Shown here in pieces: positions 9,049-18,282 of a stretch of 64,000 nucleotides of DNA. This DNA comes from Bacillota bacterium (GTDB lineage: Bacteria; Bacillota; Clostridia; Lachnospirales; Lachnospiraceae), in contig JAEZLZ010000024.1 in NCBI GenBank assembly GCA_023415055.1, forward strand, positions 41,344 through 105,343, written 5' to 3'. The notes beneath the pieces were generated by a model. The model was not told the origin of the DNA, searched no databases, and worked only from the letters and a program-made list of their open reading frames with translations. The stretch's first letter is position 1, and each line of letters opens with the position of its first letter. The translations under genes and the position numbers were made by a program.

Positions 9049-9060
9049 ATGGTGATTAAT

Positions 9061-11148
9061 ATGGAGGAATTATTATCACAGGATTTCATTCATCATTATA
9101 AAGATCAGGTTACACCTCTCAGTCATATTGGAGAGTTCGTATATCTTCGAACCTATTCCAGATACCTGGAGGATAAGAAGAGAAGAGAGAACTGGTACGA
9201 GACGGTATACAGGACAACTCAGTATAATGTCGAGCTTGGAGTTGAATATAAGAAAAAACATGGCATAACGATTGATGAGGAGGTAGAGAGACAGGAAGCC
9301 AGGCTGTTGTATGACAATTTGTTTCATCTGCGTACCTTTACTTCAGGAAGAACCCTCTACATGGGCGGAACCGAGGTCGTGAAAAAGTATCCACTGTCAA
9401 ACTATAATTGTGCCTTTACCAAAATTGAAACATTGCAGGATCTTGTGGATGTTTTCTATCTTCTGATGGTTGGAAGCGGAGTCGGGATCAGAATCGATAA
9501 ATCCCATGTAGACAGACTGCCAAAGGTACGTGCAATCGAACTGGAGAGCCATTATGATCCAGATGTGCGTTTTCTGATAACAAAAGATGAGATGGAGCAT
9601 TCCAGTGTGCTCATCGACTTAAGCACTGCGGACACGGCAGTCCTAAAGGTAGGTGACAGCAAGGAGGGATGGTGTGAAGCCTTGGAAACCTTCTTCAAAT
9701 TGGTCACGGCGGACGGGTATCAACAGATTAATAAGCTGATTATTGACTACAGCTACGTTCGGCCGGAGGGAGAGCGGTTACGGCGCTTCGGTGGCAGAGC
9801 CTCCGGACACAAATCGATTCAGAGAATGTTCGAAAAAATGAATCAAGTATTTTTAAACCGAGAAGATCACAGACTTCAGACAATAGATATTCTGGATATC
9901 GCAACAATCATAAGTGAAAATGTGGTATCCGGCGGTGTAAGACGCAGTGCAATGATGGTGATCTGTGAAGAAGAGGATGAAGAGGTTATCCAGGCTAAGC
10001 GTAATATCTACCGGGTGGAAGAGGGTAAATGGCTGGAAGACCCCAAGATATCCCATCGGAAGATGAGTAACAATTCCATACTGTACAGTCACCGACCTTC
10101 CCTTACGAGAATTAGAGAAATTATCAATTCCATAAAGATCAACGGTGAGCCAGGCTTCATCAATACATCTGAAGCGCGAAGGAGAAAGCCTGCCTTTGAG
10201 GGAACGAATCCCTGCGGTGAGATACTTCTTCAATCAAAGCAGTGCTGTAATCTGACTACGAATAATTTGATGGCGTTTGTAGAGGGAAAACAGTTAAATG
10301 TTGCCGCGCTTAAGGAGATTCTTAAGCTGTCTACAAGAGTGGCAATACGTATGACTCTGATCGATGTTGAACTCCCCAAGTGGAATCATGTGATGCAGGA
10401 GGATCGAATTATAGGCATCTCACTGACCGGAATGATGGATATGGTGAATAAGACGGGAATGAGTTATGATAGACTCGGCAGACTTCTGGATGAATTACGG
10501 AAGACGGTCCATGCCGAGGGAAGGCGTTACTGTGAAGAATTGCATATTTCCGTACCGAAGCTCATGACCACGATCAAACCGGAGGGAAGTCTGTCCATGC
10601 TTCCTTGTGTAAGCAACGGAATCCATTTTGCGCACTCCAACTATTACATCCGCAGAATTCGTATCTCAGCCTCTGACCCACTCTATAAGATGATAGCAAA
10701 GCAAGGCAGCTACCAGATTCACAATGAGAATGGGCAGACCGAGGAGGATTGCTCCATCAAGGTCATCGAGTTCCCGATTAAAGCGCCGGAGGGAAGGACG
10801 AAATATGAAGTGGGGGCAATAGAACAGCTGGAATTGTACAAACTGTCCATGCTTTACTGGTCCGATCATAATACATCGATTACCGTACATGTCAGAGAGC
10901 ATGAATGGGAGGAGGTTGCAGAGTGGTTATATAATAACTTTGAATACACCGTCGGGATTACCTTTCTTCCCCTAATGGAGGAGACTTATCCGCTTCTTCC
11001 TTACGAATGTACCACCAAAGAGGATTATGAAGACCGTATGAAGAAAGTAAAACCGATTGATTATGAACTTTTGGCTGAGTTAGACGATTCTGAAGAGAGG
11101 GAAATCATCGATAAGGAATGCGACACCGGTGTATGCCCGATACGATAG
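9061..11148 (+). CDS. nrdJ: Adenosylcobalamin-dependent ribonucleoside-triphosphate reductase (class II)
   Basis: A 695-residue class II ribonucleotide reductase resembling the monomeric Lactobacillus enzyme. It makes deoxynucleotides from ribonucleoside triphosphates with adenosylcobalamin as radical source. Visible catalytic parts are the first redox Cys in NYNCAF (C117), the radical-site motif NPCGE with C385, the second redox Cys C396 (spacing of 11 residues as in the Lactobacillus protein), and the C-terminal shuttle pair in CDTGVCPIR. I favour ATG 9061, preceded by GGTGA at good spacing; an in-frame ATG at 9049 adds four residues but lies only two bases from AAGG. No activase or accessory subunit gene accompanies it. 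Oxygen-independent, oxygen-tolerant dNTP supply fits an anaerobe. Confidence 0.93.
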   Translation: MEELLSQDFIHHYKDQVTPLSHIGEFVYLRTYSRYLEDKKRRENWYETVYRTTQYNVELGVEYKKKHGITIDEEVERQEARLLYDNLFHLRTFTSGRTLYMGGTEVVKKYPLSNYNCAFTKIETLQDLVDVFYLLMVGSGVGIRIDKSHVDRLPKVRAIELESHYDPDVRFLITKDEMEHSSVLIDLSTADTAVLKVGDSKEGWCEALETFFKLVTADGYQQINKLIIDYSYVRPEGERLRRFGGRASGHKSIQRMFEKMNQVFLNREDHRLQTIDILDIATIISENVVSGGVRRSAMMVICEEEDEEVIQAKRNIYRVEEGKWLEDPKISHRKMSNNSILYSHRPSLTRIREIINSIKINGEPGFINTSEARRRKPAFEGTNPCGEILLQSKQCCNLTTNNLMAFVEGKQLNVAALKEILKLSTRVAIRMTLIDVELPKWNHVMQEDRIIGISLTGMMDMVNKTGMSYDRLGRLLDELRKTVHAEGRRYCEELHISVPKLMTTIKPEGSLSMLPCVSNGIHFAHSNYYIRRIRISASDPLYKMIAKQGSYQIHNENGQTEEDCSIKVIEFPIKAPEGRTKYEVGAIEQLELYKLSMLYWSDHNTSITVHVREHEWEEVAEWLYNNFEYTVGITFLPLMEETYPLLPYECTTKEDYEDRMKKVKPIDYELLAELDDSEEREIIDKECDTGVCPIR

Positions 11149-11221
11149 TACTGCTTGATATATAAATATTCGATTTAGTATAGGTTCTGTTTTATTATAC
11201 CCTCCTGTTTATTGTTACTAC

Positions 11222-11250
11222 TTGTATAATTGGATACCATCTGGTATAAT
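11222..11250 (+). promoter_or_regulatory. Promoter with palindromic operator-like site upstream of putP
   Basis: TTGTAT (11222-11227) and TATAAT (11245-11250) are 17 bases apart. A palindrome, ATACCA-TC-TGGTAT at 11234-11247, overlaps the spacer and the start of the -10, the position expected for a repressor site. The regulator is not identifiable. Confidence 0.6.
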
Positions 11251-11290
11251 TATACGTAAATTTGTATTAAATATTAATGGGAGGGTGTTT

Positions 11291-12847
11291 ATGGATAATT
11301 TGCAAATTCTTATCGTTATGTGTATCTATATGGCGATCGTAATCGGTATTGGTTTATTCTTTGCAAAACGGGCAAATGAAAGCTCGGATAATTATTTCCT
11401 GGGGGGACGCTCTCTGGGCCCATGGATCGCAGCAATGAGCGCAGAAGCCTCCGACATGAGTGGTTGGTTGCTCATGGGACTTCCGGGTGTGGCTTATTTT
11501 TATGGCTTCAGCGATGCAGCCTGGACCGCGATCGGTTTATTGGCGGGAACTTACATCAACTGGCGTGTGGTGGCAAAGAGATTACATGCTTATTCAATTA
11601 TTGCAAATGACTCAATTACGATACCTGACTTTTTCAGCTATCGTTTTAAGGAAAAATCTAAGATCATCATGACCATAGCGGCCTTATTCATTATGGTATT
11701 CTTTACTGTATATGCATCCAGCTGCTTTGTCAGTGTTGGTAAGCTGTTTACCACCCTGTTTGGAATCCCCTACCAGTATATGATGATTGCAGGTGCTGTT
11801 TTTGTAATCATTTATACCTTCCTGGGAGGATTCTTGGCAGAGAGTACCTCGGACTTCATGCAGGCGATTGTTATGATTGTTGCATTAATTGTCATTCTGG
11901 TAACCGGTGTGGTATATGCCGGCGGGCCGGTAGCTGTTTGGGATAATCTGAAGAATGTACCGGGCTTTTTAGATTTCTTTGGGATCGCTACACCACAGAT
12001 AAAGGACGGGGTGCAGCAATTATCAGAAAGCGGTGCACCGTTATTTGGTAAAGCAGGTGCTTACGGCTTTTTAACGATTATATCAACCTTATCCTGGGGT
12101 CTCGGATATTTTGGTATGCCCCAGGTTCTGCTTCGTTTCATGGCGATCCGTTCCCATCGTGAGATCACCAAATCAAGACGTATCGCTACCGTATGGTGTG
12201 CAATTTCCTTGATTGCTGCAGTATTTATTGGCATCATCGGTCGCGCAGCCTTTCCGGCGGAGTATCTGACTGCCGGGGATGCGGAGAAAATATTTATAAC
12301 GATGTCCACCAATTTGCTTCCGACCGTGCTTGCCGGGCTTGCCATGGCAGGAATTTTGGCGGCTACGATCAGCTCCTCTGATTCGTACCTGCTGATTGCT
12401 TCCTCCTCTATATCAAAGAACATTTATCAGGGCTTATTTAAGAAGAATGCAACTGATAAGCAGGTTATGAGAATATCCAGAATCGTCTTATTAGCCATCG
12501 CGCTGGTCGGTATCTTGATTGCACTTGATAAGGACAGCATCATATTTACCGTGGTTGCCTTTGCGTGGGCCGGTTTTGGTGCCACCTTCGGTCCGATCAT
12601 GCTGTTCTCACTGTTTTGGAAAAGGACCACTAGAGAAGGCGCGATTGGCGGTATGCTTGCCGGGGGTCTGATGGTATTTTTCTGGAAGTATGTGATGAGA
12701 CCCATGGGTGGTGTATGGAATATCTATGAGCTGCTTCCGGCCTTTCTTTTCTCCTGCATCGTCATTGTCGTCGTGTCCTTGCTATCGAAGGAACCGAGCG
12801 CCGATTTACAGGAGGAATTTGATCGAGCAAAGGTTTACCAGGATTAA
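11291..12847 (+). CDS. putP: Sodium/proline symporter (SSS family)
   Basis: A 518-residue polytopic membrane protein of the sodium:solute symporter family with about 13 hydrophobic segments. The PutP landmarks are present: YFLGGRSLGPWIAAMSAEAS near residue 37, the sodium-site helix around SDMSGWLLMG, and the SSSDSYLLIASSSISKN region near residue 363 that supplies Ser/Thr sodium ligands. The likely role is sodium-driven uptake of proline as osmoprotectant or nutrient; other amino-acid substrates are possible. ATG 11291 has GGGAGGGTG upstream, so I reject the longer frame from 11222, which would cover the promoter. Monocistronic as far as can be seen. Confidence 0.9.
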   Translation: MDNLQILIVMCIYMAIVIGIGLFFAKRANESSDNYFLGGRSLGPWIAAMSAEASDMSGWLLMGLPGVAYFYGFSDAAWTAIGLLAGTYINWRVVAKRLHAYSIIANDSITIPDFFSYRFKEKSKIIMTIAALFIMVFFTVYASSCFVSVGKLFTTLFGIPYQYMMIAGAVFVIIYTFLGGFLAESTSDFMQAIVMIVALIVILVTGVVYAGGPVAVWDNLKNVPGFLDFFGIATPQIKDGVQQLSESGAPLFGKAGAYGFLTIISTLSWGLGYFGMPQVLLRFMAIRSHREITKSRRIATVWCAISLIAAVFIGIIGRAAFPAEYLTAGDAEKIFITMSTNLLPTVLAGLAMAGILAATISSSDSYLLIASSSISKNIYQGLFKKNATDKQVMRISRIVLLAIALVGILIALDKDSIIFTVVAFAWAGFGATFGPIMLFSLFWKRTTREGAIGGMLAGGLMVFFWKYVMRPMGGVWNIYELLPAFLFSCIVIVVVSLLSKEPSADLQEEFDRAKVYQD

Positions 12848-12928
12848 CTCCTGCACTAAGACAAGAATATCATCCCCTCCTGCCGCATATGATGTGCTAA
12901 AGGGTATTCTAGTAAGGAGGGGATCTGT

Positions 12929-13612
12929 TTGACAGAGGGATATCGGGTCCTGGTCAGAGAGAAGCTTTTACAGCAGGACATGTATTATAAAAATACGGAT
13001 ATCATGCGGTATACGATTAAATATCCTAAATTTATTTCGGATACGTTTCAGACGCTGCTGAATAAGCTAAATTCATTATATAGAACAAAGGCAGTAATGT
13101 ATGAAAGATCAAACGTGATGAATTTATACCAGATGGCAATGGTTGAGTATGAGTATTCTGTTGCGAATCAATTTCCCATTCGTCAATTTGAAGCCTTCGT
13201 AGATTATGTAGTAACTTACAATCAGAATTGTATGATCAGCCTGTACTTCGACCAATACGAATATGCCGGAGGTGCCCACGGATTAACGGTACGCTATGCC
13301 GACACCTGGAACTTGACAAAGAGCAGACGTATGGAATTAGGCGACTTTTTTATACATCGCAGCAACTATAAGGAATACATTATCCAGACGATTAATCAAC
13401 AGATTAAGGAAGAGATAGAGAAGAAGGATGCAATGTATTTTGAAGATTATGAGAAGTTGGTTCGGGAGAATTTTAAGGCGAATAATTTTTACTTAAGCAA
13501 GGAAGGACTTGTAATATTCTTTCAGCAATATGATATTGCTCCTTATGCAGCAGGCTTACCCACCTTTGTTATTCCTTATGGACCGGGCGGGGCGATACCG
13601 CCAAAGTGTTAG
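12929..13612 (+). CDS. DUF3298 (RsiV-like) domain protein
   Basis: A 227-residue protein starting at TTG 12929 with AAGGAGGGG upstream. The C-terminal two-thirds matches the DUF4163/DUF3298 architecture: YEYAGGAHGLTVRYADTWNL near residue 109, then LGDFF near residue 134, and a closing segment in which the polypeptide reads DIAPYAAGLPTFVIPY near residue 200. This fold is the extracytoplasmic lysozyme-sensing part of the anti-sigma factor RsiV and also occurs as free secreted proteins. Here there is no signal peptide and no membrane anchor, so the protein appears cytoplasmic or non-classically placed. No ECF sigma gene is next to it. Function unknown. Confidence 0.75.
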   Translation: MTEGYRVLVREKLLQQDMYYKNTDIMRYTIKYPKFISDTFQTLLNKLNSLYRTKAVMYERSNVMNLYQMAMVEYEYSVANQFPIRQFEAFVDYVVTYNQNCMISLYFDQYEYAGGAHGLTVRYADTWNLTKSRRMELGDFFIHRSNYKEYIIQTINQQIKEEIEKKDAMYFEDYEKLVRENFKANNFYLSKEGLVIFFQQYDIAPYAAGLPTFVIPYGPGGAIPPKC

Positions 13613-13632
13613 AGGCAGAATGACTAAGTAAG

Positions 13633-13715
13633 AAAAAGGATCTTCTTTATCTCACCATAAGACATCGCAATAGCGATTGACCTATGGTGGGATGATGGAA
13701 GATCCTTTTTCTATG
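13633..13715. terminator. Bidirectional terminator
   Basis: Perfect 13-base arms at 13633-13645 and 13698-13710, rich in A at one end and T at the other, lie between the convergent DUF3298 and trkH genes. Both strands would end in a T run, suiting a shared terminator. Confidence 0.75.
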
Positions 13716-13748
13716 AGTTTAGGCCATTTTATCTTGGTTGGAACAGGA

Positions 13749-15182
13749 TTATACCTTCCAGTTCTTGGGATTGAATAATAAAAGCATAGGAAATACCTCC
13801 AAACGGCCGCAAAGCATATCAAACATCATAACAAATTTTGAGAATGCAGAAAACTTTCCAAAGTTACCGATGGGGCCAACCACCTCGAGACCGGGACCAA
13901 CATTATTTAAGGTTGCGGCAACTGCAGTAAAACTGGTAGTGAAATCAAAATCATCCAGGCTGACACACAGGACCGAGGTAATAAATATCAAAATATAAGA
14001 TACGAAGAATACATTGATGGAACGCATGGTCTCGTGTTCTATTATTTTACCGTCAAACTTCAAGACTTTAATACTTCTTTTATGTATCAGATAAGACATC
14101 TCTTTACGTATTGTTTTAAATAGAATTAATATACGGGAGACCTTAAGACCTCCACCGGTACTGCCGGCGCAGGCACCGATAAACATAAGCCATACCAGAA
14201 TCATTTTTGAGAAGGTAGGCCACTGATTAAAATCTACCGTAGCATATCCGGTCGTCGTTATAATGGAAGACACTTGAAAAGCAGCATGGTGTATGGATGG
14301 TAGAAAATTCTTAAGCCCACCCAGATTCAAAGCAATGAGACCTATGGCTGTTATTACAATGAGGAAATACGCCCTTAACTCCTCACTTTTGATGGCTGCT
14401 CTGAATTTTTTAAATAAAATCAGGTAATAGATATTGAAATTAACCCCAAATAAAAACATGAATATTGTTGTAACATTCTGCTGATATGGTGTATAGTCCG
14501 CCAGACTGGAGTTCTTAATAGCAAAACCACCGGTACCGGCAGATCCGAAGGATATGGTCAAGGAATCAAACAATGGCATACCACCGAGATACAGCAGAAG
14601 AATCTGAATTATGGTCATAACCAGATAGATCAGGTAAAGAAGAGAAGCGGAAGTTCTCATTCTTGGAACGAATTTCTCGACAGCCGGTCCCGGACTTTCC
14701 GCACGCATGATATGCATGGTCTCACCACCTGCCATTGGCATGATAGCTAGAATGAATACAAGAATACCCATTCCTCCGATCCAATGAGTAAAACTTCTCC
14801 AGAACAGCATACAATAGGAGAGCGCCTCTACATCGGATAAGATACTGGAACCTGTCGTGGTGAAACCAGAGATGACCTCAAACAGTGCATCAATATAGCT
14901 GGGGATCTCGCCGCTGATAAAGAAGGGCAGGGCCCCCATAATACTGAGAACAATCCATCCTAAAGCGACACTGATAAAACCTTCCTTAGCGAAAAAAATA
15001 TGACTTTTTGGCTTTTTTATAACAAAGGGGAGACCAATTACCAGACAGATCAGCATCGCAATTAAAAAGGAATATCCGCTCTTTTCCTGATATATTACTG
15101 CGACAATAACAGGCAGAGCCATGAACAATGCTTCTATTGTAAGTATCCATCCGATGACATGCAAAATAATAGATTTATTCAT
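13749..15182 (-). CDS. trkH: Potassium uptake protein TrkH/KtrB family
   Basis: A 477-residue membrane protein with four repeated M1-P-M2 units of the Trk/Ktr/HKT superfamily. Selectivity-filter segments each with a key Gly are visible: FTTTGSSIL near residue 110, GSAGTGGFAI near residue 213, TTTGYATVD near residue 311 and LNNVGPGLE near residue 426. It forms the potassium-translocating pore and is gated by the RCK-domain partner encoded just upstream. The gene follows trkA by 12 bases on the same strand, so they are one operon. Confidence 0.92.
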   Translation of the reverse strand: MNKSIILHVIGWILTIEALFMALPVIVAVIYQEKSGYSFLIAMLICLVIGLPFVIKKPKSHIFFAKEGFISVALGWIVLSIMGALPFFISGEIPSYIDALFEVISGFTTTGSSILSDVEALSYCMLFWRSFTHWIGGMGILVFILAIMPMAGGETMHIMRAESPGPAVEKFVPRMRTSASLLYLIYLVMTIIQILLLYLGGMPLFDSLTISFGSAGTGGFAIKNSSLADYTPYQQNVTTIFMFLFGVNFNIYYLILFKKFRAAIKSEELRAYFLIVITAIGLIALNLGGLKNFLPSIHHAAFQVSSIITTTGYATVDFNQWPTFSKMILVWLMFIGACAGSTGGGLKVSRILILFKTIRKEMSYLIHKRSIKVLKFDGKIIEHETMRSINVFFVSYILIFITSVLCVSLDDFDFTTSFTAVAATLNNVGPGLEVVGPIGNFGKFSAFSKFVMMFDMLCGRLEVFPMLLLFNPKNWKV

Positions 15183-15194
15183 TTGATTTCTCCT

Positions 15195-16550
15195 CTATTC
15201 AAAAACTTCCCGCAAATCATCCAGTCCGAAGGAAGTGGTAACTATGATAACAGTATCATCAACCTGGATCGTGGCTCTGCCATCCGGAATTATGATTTTA
15301 CCCTTACGATTGATACAGCCTACAAGAGTATTATCTTTCGTATTTAGCTGCTCGAGAGGAATCCCGACGTAGGAATCATTATTCTTGACTCTGAATTCCA
15401 TCGCCTCGACCTTGTCTCCAACCAACTTATATAATGTCTCCACGTTACTACCCAAGGAATTCTGTTTTGCTCTGACATATTGAACGATACTATCCGCTGT
15501 TAACAGCTTCGGGTTCAATATAACACCGAGATTCATATCCCGGATAATATCATCAAAGGTTAAACGGGTTATCTTTGTGAAGATTTTTGCTTTGCATCTT
15601 TTCTGAGCATAAAGAGAAAGAAGGATATTCTCTTCATCCAGATTAGTCAATGAGGCAAAGGCATCCGTAGTATCGATTCCTTCTTCAATCAGTACATTAT
15701 TATCGGAGCCGTTTGCATGAATGATCAAACAGCCCGGTAATTGAGCGCTTAGCTCCTCGCATCGTTCTTTGTTTTGCTCAATAATTTTTACCTTCACATC
15801 GGTACCTTCGAGCCTTTTCCCGATGTAGCTGGCAATCATACCCCCACCTACGATCATAATATCCTTGATGTGGGAAGGGGGCAGGCCGATCTTCGTGAAG
15901 AATTCCGGCGTGCTTCTTGACAGAGAGATGATGGAGATCTTATCAAAGGACTGCAGTACAAAATCACCGGAGGGGATAAAAATATCACTTCCGCGTTCTA
16001 TAGCACAGACCAATACCTTACAATGAGTTGCAGCAGGGATGTTCTTTATCTGCATATTATGAAGAATAGAGTTTACCGGAATTTGACATTTTAACAATTC
16101 TACCTTTCCCTTAGCAAAGGTTTCTATTTTAATTGCAGAAGGCAGACGGATTAATCTTGCCATCTCCATAGCGGATTCTAACTCTGGATTGATTGTCATG
16201 GATATACCGAGATCTTCTTTGATAAAATCTATTTCCTCATTGTACTGAGGATTACGTACCCGGGCGATCGTATGGCATCGGCCTGCCTTCTTGGCAATCA
16301 GACAGCATAGCATATTTAACTCGTCCGAATTTGTTACGGCAATCACAATATCAGTAGTGCCAATTCCAGCCTCTTGTAACACATGGTAGCTTGCTCCGTT
16401 TCCGACGACACCCATAACATCGAGGGTGTCAATTACATTATGAATCGCAGATACCTTGTTATCAATCACGACGATATCATGTCCCTCATGATCCAGCTGT
16501 TCCGCTAAGGCAGCACCTACCTTACCGCAGCCGATAATAAGTATTCTCAT
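15195..16550 (-). CDS. trkA: Trk system potassium uptake protein TrkA (two RCK domains)
   Basis: A 451-residue cytoplasmic regulatory protein with two tandem RCK units, each made of a Rossmann (TrkA_N) and a TrkA_C domain. The nucleotide loops are GCGKVGAALAEQL at residues about 7-19 and GGGMIASYIGKRL near residue 235, each followed by an acidic residue that binds ribose. Binding of NAD(H) or ATP/ADP gates the TrkH pore. The full two-RCK length matches TrkA rather than the half-size KtrA. It is the first gene of the trkA-trkH operon. Confidence 0.93.
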   Translation of the reverse strand: MRILIIGCGKVGAALAEQLDHEGHDIVVIDNKVSAIHNVIDTLDVMGVVGNGASYHVLQEAGIGTTDIVIAVTNSDELNMLCCLIAKKAGRCHTIARVRNPQYNEEIDFIKEDLGISMTINPELESAMEMARLIRLPSAIKIETFAKGKVELLKCQIPVNSILHNMQIKNIPAATHCKVLVCAIERGSDIFIPSGDFVLQSFDKISIISLSRSTPEFFTKIGLPPSHIKDIMIVGGGMIASYIGKRLEGTDVKVKIIEQNKERCEELSAQLPGCLIIHANGSDNNVLIEEGIDTTDAFASLTNLDEENILLSLYAQKRCKAKIFTKITRLTFDDIIRDMNLGVILNPKLLTADSIVQYVRAKQNSLGSNVETLYKLVGDKVEAMEFRVKNNDSYVGIPLEQLNTKDNTLVGCINRKGKIIIPDGRATIQVDDTVIIVTTSFGLDDLREVFE

Positions 16551-16624
16551 GGTTTTATATAATACTCCTTTGCATTATAGAATATATCCATTATAACACA
16601 AATAAAATAAAAGGCTACCTAATA

Positions 16625-16669
16625 TAAAAAAACGGCACCTGTCAATCCTTTGGGGATCAACAGGTGCTG
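16625..16669 (-). terminator. Rho-independent terminator for the 53-aa gene
   Basis: On the minus strand a 16-base stem (arms 16654-16669 and 16633-16648, a few imperfect pairs) with a 5-base loop is followed by a run of seven T. It ends transcription of the small gene at 16708-16869. Confidence 0.85.
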
Positions 16670-16707
16670 TTACTGCATATACGCCTTAACCGAACGTATT
16701 CTTAAGT

Positions 16708-16869
16708 TTATGCGCCTCCGGGACCACTTCGTGCAGGACGGTTGTCCGGCATTTGAGTATTGGTATCCTTCATGGAGCCGCCGGACTTATTATTGCTGGT
16801 ATTGCTGGCAGTGTCTTTGCTTGAATTGGAAGTGCTGTTTTTGTAATTGTTATTCTTGTTCTTTGCCAT
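16708..16869 (-). CDS. 53-aa Asn/Ser/Lys-rich small protein of unknown function
   Basis: A 53-residue, highly hydrophilic, low-complexity protein beginning MAKNKNNNYKN and ending RPARSGPGGA. I start at ATG 16869 because AGAAAGGAG lies six bases upstream; the frame runs on to 16929 without support. It has its own terminator, which favours a real gene. The composition (Asn, Ser, Lys, Gly) resembles small spore-associated proteins in general, but I cannot place it in a family. A 48-aa protein at 43242-43388 has a similar flavour and a comparable RP-S-G ending. Confidence 0.65.
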   Translation of the reverse strand: MAKNKNNNYKNSTSNSSKDTASNTSNNKSGGSMKDTNTQMPDNRPARSGPGGA

Positions 16870-16947
16870 AGCTATCTCCTTTCTAGATTTTTCAACTATA
16901 TTATTGCTAGAAAGGAAATTTTTATACATAGGAAATAGAAGTTTTTA

Positions 16948-18048
16948 CTATTGTGCTAAAGTAATGCTTCCCATGGATAAGGGCTTCAGGGCAGCCTGGT
17001 TCACTTTATACTTATGCTTTGCAAGAATCTCATCATAAACCTTATCAAAACCTTCGCTCTCCGCTGCTGTGATGGCATCCTTCACGGCCTTATCATAGCT
17101 TTCAGAAGAATCATTATTTATCATCTTAACTACATAATATCCGTTCTCGGTCTCATAGATATCTAAGATGTCACCATCTGCCATCGCCATAATCTTAGCC
17201 TCGAAGGTATCATCAAAGGTAGTATCGGATTTGATGAAATTGTCCGCGGTATAGGATACCAGCTTTTCATCCTCAGGAAGAAGCTTGGACCAATCTTCAG
17301 TAGTCTTTGCCTTTTCGTAGTAGCTGGTGATTGCATCCTTGGCAGCAGCTTTCTCATCCTCCGTCTTATCGATGGACTTACCTTCCGCATCTGTCGTTTT
17401 CTTGGAAGCGAACAGATACTGAATGTCGTACTGTCTATATTCTTCACGGGAGACACCGGCGGTAATACCCGCATCATCAATATCCAGTGCTTCAATCTTA
17501 TCCTTACGATAACGCTCTACCAAAGCAGCTTTGCCGAGGACCTTGGCGAGACTATCTTTGGTGAAATGTCCTTTTCTAATGGTTCCCTCAGTCAGGTTTG
17601 CCATTAAATTGTTTGCATTTTCCTCCATTTTGGTTTTCTCTTCGTCGGTCAGAGAATAGCCATCTTTTACAGCCTCGTTATAGAGCACCTCGGTATAGAC
17701 AGCAGTATCGATTGCCTCCTGCTTTGCCATATCACGAACTGTCTTGCCGCTCTCATCCGCGGACATATCCCAATAAGTACCGTTACCGCCGAACATCTGA
17801 TCATAATAGCTATACTGATATTCCACTGTGTAGAAATAATACGATAAATCTCTGAGACTATAATTCTTTCCATCCACCTTTAACAGTGTACTTGTGTAAA
17901 ACTGATCGAAAATTAAGGCCCCGACAAGTATAAATACAAATACGGCTGATGCGATGCTCAATACCTTTGCACTGACAATTCTTTCTTTGGTTTTGTCATG
18001 TACTCCGGCGTCTACTTCAACTTTTTTGATCCTTTTTGATTTGTTCAC
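16948..18048 (-). CDS. Membrane-anchored foldase-like protein (SurA/PrsA N-domain type, PpiC-like C-terminus)
   Basis: A 366-residue protein with a basic cytoplasmic N-terminus, one membrane segment (VLSIASAVFVFILVGALIF, residues about 29-47) and a long extracytoplasmic part. The region around residues 55-200 is helical, like a SurA/trigger-factor chaperone domain. The part near residues 270-320 reads ADGDILDIYETENGYYVVKM, the pattern seen at the end of PpiC-type parvulin domains. It probably assists folding of secreted proteins at the cell surface. I do not see a complete parvulin core, so isomerase activity is uncertain. A promoter lies directly upstream on the minus strand. Confidence 0.75.
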   Translation of the reverse strand: MNKSKRIKKVEVDAGVHDKTKERIVSAKVLSIASAVFVFILVGALIFDQFYTSTLLKVDGKNYSLRDLSYYFYTVEYQYSYYDQMFGGNGTYWDMSADESGKTVRDMAKQEAIDTAVYTEVLYNEAVKDGYSLTDEEKTKMEENANNLMANLTEGTIRKGHFTKDSLAKVLGKAALVERYRKDKIEALDIDDAGITAGVSREEYRQYDIQYLFASKKTTDAEGKSIDKTEDEKAAAKDAITSYYEKAKTTEDWSKLLPEDEKLVSYTADNFIKSDTTFDDTFEAKIMAMADGDILDIYETENGYYVVKMINNDSSESYDKAVKDAITAAESEGFDKVYDEILAKHKYKVNQAALKPLSMGSITLAQ

Positions 18049-18082
18049 CTTTTGCTACCTCCATAGTATTCTCATGAAGATA

Positions 18083-18110
18083 ATTTTATACGATTTGCGG
18101 GATAAGTCAA
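18083..18110 (-). promoter_or_regulatory. Sigma-A promoter of the foldase-like gene
   Basis: On the minus strand TTGACT (18110-18105) and TAAAAT (18088-18083) are separated by 16 bases, with the start codon about 35 bases downstream of the -10. Confidence 0.6.
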
Positions 18111-18189
18111 TACAAAAGCCAATAGTTCACAAAATATTACGAGATAATCCTTTTGCTTTAATAATGTCAGTGATTATTGTGTTCCTTCA

Positions 18190-18217
18190 TTGAAATCTTG
18201 TAAATATATGTTATAAT
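18190..18217 (+). promoter_or_regulatory. Sigma-A promoter of the MoxR-DUF58-transglutaminase operon
   Basis: TTGAAA (18190-18195) and a perfect TATAAT (18212-18217) are 16 bases apart, about 65 bases before the moxR-like start codon. Confidence 0.7.
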
Positions 18218-18282
18218 TAACGAGATATTACCACATTACTGAAAATAAAAGCAAAGTATGCACTGGATTGGGAGGAGTAAAT

